From positions 1-21,801 of the IMG/VR virus record IMGVR_UViG_3300032282_004166: DNA of 21,801 nt. One strand, 5' to 3'. The first letter of the stretch is position 1. Each line of letters begins with the position of its first letter. The position numbers were made by a program, and so were the translations under genes. The notes under the pieces were generated by a model that was not told the origin of the DNA, ran no database searches, and saw only the letters and a program-made list of their open reading frames with translations. This DNA comes from a virus. Of the stretch, positions 13,936-20,757 are shown piece by piece.

Positions 13936-13937
13936 TA

Positions 13938-14081
13938 TTACGCTATTTTTACCTTTTTAAATGCATCTTTTCGGTAAACATACGTTACACGTGGATCATT
14001 TTGTGGTGTTTTTACACTTTTTGGCGCTCCGGACATCTCCTTGGGCGCTTTTTTAGGCGTTTTTGTTGCTTTGGTTTGCAT
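13938..14081 (-). CDS. 47-residue basic mini-protein overlapping the portal gene end
   Basis: ATG 14081 is preceded by a perfect AAGGAG with a 6-base spacer. The frame runs 47 codons to TAA at 13938-13940. The product begins MQTKATKTPKKAPKEMSGAP and ends VTYVYRKDAFKKVKIA. It has about a dozen Lys and few acidic residues, with a Pro/Lys-rich disordered front and a short YVYRKDAF segment. The first 29 bases overlap the portal's last codons in another frame. The ribosome-binding site, the fit to an otherwise empty gap and the strand support a real gene. Function unknown; nucleic-acid or capsid-interior binding would suit the charge. Confidence 0.7.
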   Translation of the reverse strand: MQTKATKTPKKAPKEMSGAPKSVKTPQNDPRVTYVYRKDAFKKVKIA

Positions 14082-16440
14082 TTTTTGCTCCTTGTTGGGC
14101 ATTTCGTATGGCATCTTGCGAATTCTTCTGTGCAGCAGCCTGTTGTTGCAGTGCTAAACGCGCAGAATCAAACTGAACATCGTTTTGTTCCTTCTGTTGA
14201 TCAAGGCCAATGCGTTGTTGATCCACTTGGAGCTTAGCTTGGTCGTTTTGAGCGTTCTGAGCGATCTCTTTTTCTTTCAACTTGACCAAAGGATCGTCCT
14301 GTGGGGGGCCCATCAATTGTGTCTGCAAGGCTTTGACTTCTTGATAGCCTTGTGCAACCTTCATTGCAACCATTCCTTCGCGCTGCAGTGCAGATATGAT
14401 GCCTTCAGGGTCAGTTCCGTAATGCTGGAACAACTCGGCTTCCACTTCCTCTTCCGCCTTGATGCGGATGTGCTCAAAGATGTGTTTCTGCATCGTAATT
14501 GCCACGTTAGGCATCGACTGCATCATTGGGCTCAAACCAAACATGATGTGCGTCATGATGTGCGCATCGTGCTGCTGGCCAGCAAAAGCTTTGAGTGGTG
14601 AGCCGTCCAAAGCCTGTGCGTTCTCGCTTGCAGGGTCCTTTGGCTTATCCACGTTCTGTGAGTTGAGGATGGAATCAATGTCTCGCACACCAATGGCCTC
14701 ATACATGCGGTAGTAGGCCTCGTACATGTTGTGCATCTGCGGTGCGCTCTGCGCCAGTTGCAACTGAGTCTGCGCCATCGTAATACGCTGAGCAACAGAA
14801 AAGATGTTGGGGTCAGAAACAGGCAAGACATCGATGCGGTCATCAAAGTCTTTTGCCTTGATCTTGCGGCTCTCACCGGGCACATCGTATGGGTACTCAG
14901 CAGGCAGATAATCTGCAAAACCTTTGGCCAATAATTGGAATTCCATGCGTTGGCTGTAGTGCAAACGCTTGTGAATTGCCGACATCACTGCACTGCCTTT
15001 TTCAAGCAATGCAATCGTCGTTCCCACAGCAGCATTCTGGTTGCTGTCACCAACTTGCATGTCGGTAATGCTTGCCAAACGGCGACCAGCATCTACGCAG
15101 AAACCTAAGAGCGCAAACAGCGTCTGGCTAGGCTCTTTGTATGGCAGTGGCAACAGCGATGCAGACAACTCCGCACCACCTGCGTCCATGTCCCTGAACT
15201 CACCGGGTGACAAAGGTGTATCGTCGTTTGCAATCCGCGCACCTTTAGCTTTAAAGCCTGCAGGCAAGTTTGCCAGCGTTCCAGCGTCCACCAATTGCTG
15301 CAGTGCAGAAGTAGCAGTCTTTGTAAGGCCGCCAACCAAGTGCAAGAAGCCCAAGCCATAAGCACCGGGGCCCTGCACAAGCAAGTAATGCACGTAGTAC
15401 TGCTTGCGGGCAAACAGAGGATCGCCCTCTTTCCAGTTACGGCGCACACCCACAACAGACTGAGAGATTTCATCAATCGTTACGATGTATGGCAGCTTGA
15501 TGCCTGTCTCTTCGCCGTCTTCATCCTTGTGCTCAAAGCCGCGGATGTCTAGATCAACCAAGAACTCAAGCAAACAAATTTCTTCTTCCACACCAGTAGG
15601 GTCAACACCTGTTGTGCGGTCTGTTTCCTTCTTGATAATGCTCTGGCCAGTCTCTGCCGCAGTCGTCATCTGCGCTGTATCCAAGTACTGACCACGGATC
15701 ACTGCTTTGCGGTAATCGTTGGTGGACATCGGAACGCGGTGCGTGATCCGCTGGCATTCGCTCATCACCGATGAGCCCGTATACGGTATATACAGATTAT
15801 CAGGCAGCACCAAAGCGCTTACCATGCGGCCTTTGGCCTCGTCGTAATAGACTTTCTTGAAGGCTGAGCCACCAAAGCCAACATAGAACAGCAACTGATC
15901 AAAATCAGGCGTGTACTCTTCCATCACCGTGGTAATTTGGTAGTTCATGAAGTCCTTGACGCGGTCTGCCTGCATCAACTTCTCACGTGTTTCCTTGCCC
16001 AACACTTGCGTGCGCACAGGACCGCCCGCGGGCATCAATTCTTTGAGCGCTTGGGCTTGAAACTGAACAATACTCTCTGTCAAAAGTGGGTGCTGCACGC
16101 CGCACGCGCCCTTGAACGGCTTGGTACGCTCTTCAAACGTGAAGCCCAGCATCTTCATGCCCTTGCTGTACTGCTCTTCCCACTCTTTGCGTGAAGATTT
16201 GTCAGCATCAAACAACGACATCAAGTCAGAAGAGATAAGCTGCAAGACATCAGGCTCAATGATCTCGGCTAAGTTGCTGTCATAGGCAACATCGTCGTCT
16301 TCTGCGCCAATATTGATAACTACCGCACCAGTTTCTGCATCAAACTCAATGTCAATATCTGAAGGCAACTCGTCTTCCATCTCAATGGACACATCGCCCT
16401 CAGGCAAGTCGTCGATTGTCATGTTCTTTTCAATTGGCAT
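14053..16440 (-). CDS. Portal protein, probably P22-like (795 aa)
   Basis: Residues 1-60 are acidic and disordered. The body has typical portal features: SSDLMSLFDADKSSRKEWEE, then QHPLLTESIVQFQAQALKEL, then VKDFMNYQITTVMEEYTPDF, a GFGGSAFKKVYYD strand and LVLPDNLYIPYTGSS. A later helical crown and barrel region includes YYRMYEAIGVRDIDSIL. The C-terminus (about 715-795) is a Gln/Asn/Ala-rich coiled coil (QNDQAKLQVDQQRIGLDQQK), reminiscent of the barrel extension of podovirus portals. Length and gene position (after terminase, before scaffold and capsid) fit the P22-type portal family. The start at 16440 has AAGGA with a 6-base spacer containing the TAA of the preceding gene. It would form the dodecameric DNA channel at one capsid vertex and dock the terminase during packaging. 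Confidence 0.88.
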   Translation of the reverse strand: MPIEKNMTIDDLPEGDVSIEMEDELPSDIDIEFDAETGAVVINIGAEDDDVAYDSNLAEIIEPDVLQLISSDLMSLFDADKSSRKEWEEQYSKGMKMLGFTFEERTKPFKGACGVQHPLLTESIVQFQAQALKELMPAGGPVRTQVLGKETREKLMQADRVKDFMNYQITTVMEEYTPDFDQLLFYVGFGGSAFKKVYYDEAKGRMVSALVLPDNLYIPYTGSSVMSECQRITHRVPMSTNDYRKAVIRGQYLDTAQMTTAAETGQSIIKKETDRTTGVDPTGVEEEICLLEFLVDLDIRGFEHKDEDGEETGIKLPYIVTIDEISQSVVGVRRNWKEGDPLFARKQYYVHYLLVQGPGAYGLGFLHLVGGLTKTATSALQQLVDAGTLANLPAGFKAKGARIANDDTPLSPGEFRDMDAGGAELSASLLPLPYKEPSQTLFALLGFCVDAGRRLASITDMQVGDSNQNAAVGTTIALLEKGSAVMSAIHKRLHYSQRMEFQLLAKGFADYLPAEYPYDVPGESRKIKAKDFDDRIDVLPVSDPNIFSVAQRITMAQTQLQLAQSAPQMHNMYEAYYRMYEAIGVRDIDSILNSQNVDKPKDPASENAQALDGSPLKAFAGQQHDAHIMTHIMFGLSPMMQSMPNVAITMQKHIFEHIRIKAEEEVEAELFQHYGTDPEGIISALQREGMVAMKVAQGYQEVKALQTQLMGPPQDDPLVKLKEKEIAQNAQNDQAKLQVDQQRIGLDQQKEQNDVQFDSARLALQQQAAAQKNSQDAIRNAQQGAKNANQSNKNA

Positions 16441-16449
16441 GTTGTGTCC

Positions 16450-19400
16450 TTACAGATATCTGCGGTTATCGTCGTTTTTGCGTTCAACCATTCCACCCTT
16501 TTTGAATGGAATGCCTTTCTCCAATGTCTTGGCTGCAGTCTCTGGTGACCACACCACGCCCCAAACAGTTGGCTCCGTTCCACCGGGATTTGGCAGTGTA
16601 ATGGGTTTAATGTCGAATCCTGCTTTCTCGCCACCTAAATCTTTTACGGCCTGCTTTAAGTTTGGCAGAACTTTCTCATACAACGCTGGTCTGGCGGACT
16701 CCTTACCGGGGAAGGTTACAAAGTCTTGGCCTGCACGCATTGTGGACTGAATTGCGTTTTTCATCAACAACTGCATTTCTACAGAAGGGCTTGTCTCAAA
16801 GCCCGCAAACGGTTGATCTAAAAAGTACTTGCCCGGAGCAGTAACTGTTATCCGTCTCTCTAAGGTATCTTTCCGTTGGTCTAGTTTTGCTTTTTCTAAT
16901 GCCTGTGACGGATCAAGCTCGTCAATGCCTGCAAGTTTGCTCTTTAACGTTGCTAACTCTTCACGATCTTTTTCCAAAGATCGATTTCTAGGACCAAGCT
17001 GCTTGACATCTTGCGCAAGGTCAGACTGCAACTCATGCACGTGACGGCCATTTAACTGTTTGCCGTTCATGTCCACTGCATGTTCTGTGTAGCGAGAGAA
17101 TCCAATTGGATTAATTTCTTTGTTGGTCACGCTTTCATGCTGGCCTTTGTAGCCGGTGTAGGGGCGCAAATCGTCATATACCTTGTCGTAAACGGTGTGA
17201 ATGTTTTTCCTGACTTGTTTCATAGCGGCATCAATCCCTTGACTAATAGGGGTTGCGCTATTTTTTAATTGTTCTTTTAATATATCGTCGCTTCCACCCG
17301 CTAAATTTGGGCTTGGGTTGTTTGCGTGTCGTTGCACAAACGACGCTACATCAACTGGGTCTCCCCCCATTGCAACCAATCTGTCAGAACCTTTTTGCAT
17401 TAACTCTTCTACAAGCTTTAATTCTTGTTGTCTTTGTAACGGATAAAAGGAAGTAGACCTTTCAACTGGCGTCATGCCTTCCATCAAAGGCTTCATACGA
17501 TTGGCAATTTCTTTATGGAAATTAAATCCATTTTCACTGTAAAGTAGTGGATATTGAATCATGTACTCGGCATGACCTAATTCATTTTGCATTTTGCCAA
17601 ACTTTGTGTACGCAGGCAACGCGGCTTCCATTCTGTCTATTAAGGTATTTATTTCAGGAACTTTGGCAGTAAGCGGATTGTTCCTTAAAGACTCAACGGC
17701 AAGGTTAATATCTTCAGGCTGGCGGCCATACAAAACTTTTTCTGCCGCTTTTTTAACTGAAAGATAATTATCATAAAGGGCCGCTGTCTCAGGAGTCTCC
17801 TTTAAATACAAATTCATTGACCCAACAATAGATTTGTTTCCTGTAAAAATGTTGTCATGTGCGTTGTACATTCCACCAGTCCCGGCAGGAACATCCACAG
17901 ACCTAAACCTGCTTGGTGAATACGTATTAGCCAACGATTCTTGCAACAGGGCCGGCGTTACCTTGTCTTTTGGACCCAATCCAGACAGCGCTTCTTCAAG
18001 GCGCGCTACATCATGCTCACGGAATTTGCCCTTGACCTGATTGATCAACTGCTCCTTCTGTGCAGGGCCTTTCATTCCTGCAGCAAACTCATCCAAGCGA
18101 CCAACAAATGGAAACTCTGCACTAATTTGCACTGGTGGGGCAACCATAGCAGGTGGTTCCGGTGCTACCGCTGGTGTAGGGTTTTGACGCCTGATTGCAA
18201 CGGGACGCGGACGAGCCGCAGTTTCTTGGAACAAGCGTAACTGCTCTTGCGCATCCGCCGGCAATCTAGCAATGTTTTGTTCTGCTTGAAGTAGCTCAGG
18301 CCTTGGAGCAAGAGATTGCGGCAGTCTTCCTGCGGCTACGTCTGCTGCAATCTGTCGTTGATTAACACCTTCAATGTTATCAAACACAGCATTGATAGCG
18401 CGCTGCTCGGCTTCTTCTTGCGCAACCGTTCTTGTTGGCGCTTCAAATCTTTGACCCGTCATTAAGTCGGTCATCCCGGGTCTCTCGGATTTGTATCCTG
18501 CCTTAAAGCCAGCTAACGCATCCGCTGCTGCGCCCTTCAAAGCCTGCGCACCTTGAATGATCTTGCCGGGAGCCAACATCCCCGCACCAAACTCACCAAG
18601 GTGATGAAACCCCTTGAGTGTCGGATCTTCGGGCGTGGGCCTGCGAATGCCCACATCCGTAGCTTTTTCTTTTAAATATTCGCTACCCAAAAAAGGTTTT
18701 TGATTACTGTAACCAAATGGCCTCATCACCATGGTTGTCAAATCAACAGGCAAGCCCGCAAGATCGTAAGGCACGTCTGCTGTGCCTTGAGCCATGGCTG
18801 GATATGCTGTTCCGCTGTTCAAAGCACTGGATATATTCCCAGCTTTGCGACCAATACCGGACTTTTGGGCAATAAAAGCAGGGGTGTTACTCTCCATTGC
18901 CAAACGTTCAATCTGTTGCGGAGTCAAACGCTCACCCTCTTCCGGACTGCCGTCTGCACGATTGACAGGAATACGAATATTAACTTCTGGGCCCTTACTG
19001 CCTATGTAAGCCCTGCCCAATTCACCCGCCAAATCACGTGGGCTAAAACCACCTTTGACAAACTCCGTCAAAGCATTCTTGGCAGACTTTACAAACTTCT
19101 CGCCACTGCCCATCTTCTCGTACTCCGCGACCCGCGGTCCGTGGAAATCGTACCTGTCTGAAATGACAGTGCTGCCATCCGGCATTTGCTTGTACTGAAA
19201 ACCACCCAACGTATTCCTAATGTCCACGTACCCCGGACCGATCTCATTGCCTGTTGGGTAGTCCTGATAATCTACACGGCCATTACCGCCTCTCGCCTGA
19301 CTTTTTTTTACCGCATCCATCATGGCCATCTGTTCCTTGGCCGTGAAGTCTTTTCCAGTAATAGGCTCGCGCCGGCCCGTCATGACATCTACAAAAGTTC

Positions 19401-20712
19401 TTGACGCAGCATCAAAAAATGGCTCGTCTTGCCTTACTTCACCACCGTCCGCGAACCGCTTGCTATATTGCAAATTCAACTGGGGCGAACCCATTGTTCC
19501 ACGTGGAACATTTAAGTTTGCATTGAACTGACCACCCTCAACAGGGCGCTCATATCCCAACGAATACGCCTGATTACCATGCATGCCGGCCGATACACGG
19601 CCTTCCCCAACAGGAAGTGATCCAATAAGATTAGCCATGGCCGGAGCGCCTTGGGGCTTGACAACATTTGCAGTAAACCCCAATCCTTCAGGGTCCTGTT
19701 GCGTATACGCCAACATCAAAGCACGCGCCGTCTGCAGTTTCTCATCCTTGCTCATGTTGGCCATGTTCAAACCAGCCATGACAGAGCCCTCACCAGCCTT
19801 GGTCCGCGCGCCAAGCATCACGGAATCCGTCGTAACTCCGCGGTCCTTCATCCGATTCACATTGCTAAAGTACTTGATGTCGTCAGGGCGCTTTTCCTCC
19901 GCATCAACTTCTCCACCATCAGCCATCATGACAGGCGTAACACCTAGATCAAGGGAAGCCAAATGATTAACAGGCTTGTAATCCCGCATCAACTTTTCTG
20001 ACTCGGTTTCCTTGTTCTCGTTATAAACCCTGTCATCCTCTTCGTCCTGCGCATCAGCCAAAGCCGCTAAAGCAAAAGCGGCCTGATAACTGGCGGGCAT
20101 GCTCTTGACATCAGGCATACCCTTCATCATTGTTCCACGTGAAACACTGGCAGTTGTTCCGGCAGGAAGGGCCTTGGTCATGATCTCCTCGGCAGGAGTA
20201 GGTTCGGTCTTGGCTTGCTTTGTTTCACGTGAAACATTGGATGCCGGAATCTTTAACTTGCCCTCAAGCTGCGCCAATACTTGACCCGCCGTTTTACCCT
20301 GCAAATTAGGATTGGCCGCCAAGACCTTTTCCGAAAACAATTGTTTTGCCGGGGTATCAGGCGCTGCAGTCAAAAACTTCTGCGCTCCCGTTGCGCCAAA
20401 ATAATGCGCCGCATACACTTCCTTGGGGCTCGGATCACGGCCAAGGAATCCCTTTAAACTCTGCACATTCTTGGAAATAATATCCGTGCCCACACGAATA
20501 TTTTCATCCGGATCAAACTGCTTGCCGGGCGCTCCCTTGTTCCCGGACCACGTATTATTCAATATCTGAAACAGGCCCGCTGCCGTGGAACTCTTCGCCT
20601 TAGCATTTGGATCAAAACCACTCTCCGCCCTCGCAATACTCACCGCAACTTCAGGATCTACACCCTTTGCCTGAGCAGCAGCACGTATCTTTTCAATTAA
20701 ATCTTGGGCCAT
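16450..20712 (-). CDS. Giant virion protein: lytic transglycosylase plus polyvalent-type domains (1420 aa)
   Basis: Residues about 5-120 are an SLT lytic transglycosylase: catalytic Glu30 in IARAESGFDP, then SSTAAGLFQI, and a C-terminal VYAAHYFGATGAQKF. Residues about 280-425 are Gly-rich short strands (SVMAGLNMAN, VSAGMHGNQAYSLGYERP, LNLQYSKRF). Residues about 480-750 and 750-1200 are mixed helical, with ADVPYDLAGLPVDLTTMVMR. The end (about 1180-1390) holds GRHVHELQSDLAQ (near 1225), like the E(L/I)QSD module of phage large polyvalent proteins. ADGGEV occurs near 263 and 420, and FKKGGMVER at the end. A role as an internal virion protein ejected to cut peptidoglycan during DNA entry is inferred. 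Its position between terminase and portal is unusual. Three parS-like sites lie inside it. Confidence 0.85.
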   Translation of the reverse strand: MAQDLIEKIRAAAQAKGVDPEVAVSIARAESGFDPNAKAKSSTAAGLFQILNNTWSGNKGAPGKQFDPDENIRVGTDIISKNVQSLKGFLGRDPSPKEVYAAHYFGATGAQKFLTAAPDTPAKQLFSEKVLAANPNLQGKTAGQVLAQLEGKLKIPASNVSRETKQAKTEPTPAEEIMTKALPAGTTASVSRGTMMKGMPDVKSMPASYQAAFALAALADAQDEEDDRVYNENKETESEKLMRDYKPVNHLASLDLGVTPVMMADGGEVDAEEKRPDDIKYFSNVNRMKDRGVTTDSVMLGARTKAGEGSVMAGLNMANMSKDEKLQTARALMLAYTQQDPEGLGFTANVVKPQGAPAMANLIGSLPVGEGRVSAGMHGNQAYSLGYERPVEGGQFNANLNVPRGTMGSPQLNLQYSKRFADGGEVRQDEPFFDAASRTFVDVMTGRREPITGKDFTAKEQMAMMDAVKKSQARGGNGRVDYQDYPTGNEIGPGYVDIRNTLGGFQYKQMPDGSTVISDRYDFHGPRVAEYEKMGSGEKFVKSAKNALTEFVKGGFSPRDLAGELGRAYIGSKGPEVNIRIPVNRADGSPEEGERLTPQQIERLAMESNTPAFIAQKSGIGRKAGNISSALNSGTAYPAMAQGTADVPYDLAGLPVDLTTMVMRPFGYSNQKPFLGSEYLKEKATDVGIRRPTPEDPTLKGFHHLGEFGAGMLAPGKIIQGAQALKGAAADALAGFKAGYKSERPGMTDLMTGQRFEAPTRTVAQEEAEQRAINAVFDNIEGVNQRQIAADVAAGRLPQSLAPRPELLQAEQNIARLPADAQEQLRLFQETAARPRPVAIRRQNPTPAVAPEPPAMVAPPVQISAEFPFVGRLDEFAAGMKGPAQKEQLINQVKGKFREHDVARLEEALSGLGPKDKVTPALLQESLANTYSPSRFRSVDVPAGTGGMYNAHDNIFTGNKSIVGSMNLYLKETPETAALYDNYLSVKKAAEKVLYGRQPEDINLAVESLRNNPLTAKVPEINTLIDRMEAALPAYTKFGKMQNELGHAEYMIQYPLLYSENGFNFHKEIANRMKPLMEGMTPVERSTSFYPLQRQQELKLVEELMQKGSDRLVAMGGDPVDVASFVQRHANNPSPNLAGGSDDILKEQLKNSATPISQGIDAAMKQVRKNIHTVYDKVYDDLRPYTGYKGQHESVTNKEINPIGFSRYTEHAVDMNGKQLNGRHVHELQSDLAQDVKQLGPRNRSLEKDREELATLKSKLAGIDELDPSQALEKAKLDQRKDTLERRITVTAPGKYFLDQPFAGFETSPSVEMQLLMKNAIQSTMRAGQDFVTFPGKESARPALYEKVLPNLKQAVKDLGGEKAGFDIKPITLPNPGGTEPTVWGVVWSPETAAKTLEKGIPFKKGGMVERKNDDNRRYL
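19302..19309 (-). other. A8 slippery run (A AAA AAA) in the transglycosylase gene
   Basis: On the coding strand the codons are GTA AAA AAA AGT (residues 468-471), a classic slippery heptamer. A -1 slip would add six codons and stop at TAA, giving a product of about 476 residues that keeps the transglycosylase and beta-strand region. No stimulatory structure was established, so this is only a candidate site. Confidence 0.35.
19495..19510. other. parS-like palindrome, site 3 (TGTTCCACGTGGAACA)
   Basis: This is a perfect 16-base palindrome. It equals the ParB-site consensus TGTTNCACGTGAAACA except for one A to G change that restores symmetry. It encodes NVPRGT at about residues 400-406 of the transglycosylase protein. 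Confidence 0.7.
20131..20146. other. parS-like site 2 (TGTTCCACGTGAAACA)
   Basis: This is an exact match to the bacterial chromosomal parS consensus TGTTNCACGTGAAACA. It lies 90 bases from site 1 and 636 bases from site 3 (start to start). It encodes VSRGT at about residues 189-194. Confidence 0.8.
20221..20236. other. parS-like palindrome, site 1 (TGTTTCACGTGAAACA)
   Basis: This is a perfect palindrome and an exact match to the consensus parS bound by ParB/Spo0J proteins. It encodes NVSRETK at about residues 158-164 of the transglycosylase protein. No ParA or ParB gene is visible in the window. Confidence 0.82.
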
Positions 20713-20757
20713 GGTCCGAGGTCCTCGTCAAATATTTACCACATTTTATGCGGCATT

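Noticed and set aside
13983-14000. Fourth parS-like site around CGTTACACGTGGATCA
   Set aside because: It keeps the CACGTG centre but differs from the consensus at several flank positions, including two that break the palindrome arms.
14185-19966. Plus-strand open frames of 98-153 codons opposite the portal and transglycosylase genes (for example 14185-14601, 16313-16750, 18700-19161, 19583-19966)
   Set aside because: They lie antisense to strongly supported genes, have no clear ribosome-binding sites or recognisable domains, and show codon-shadow composition (Cys/Trp/Arg-rich).
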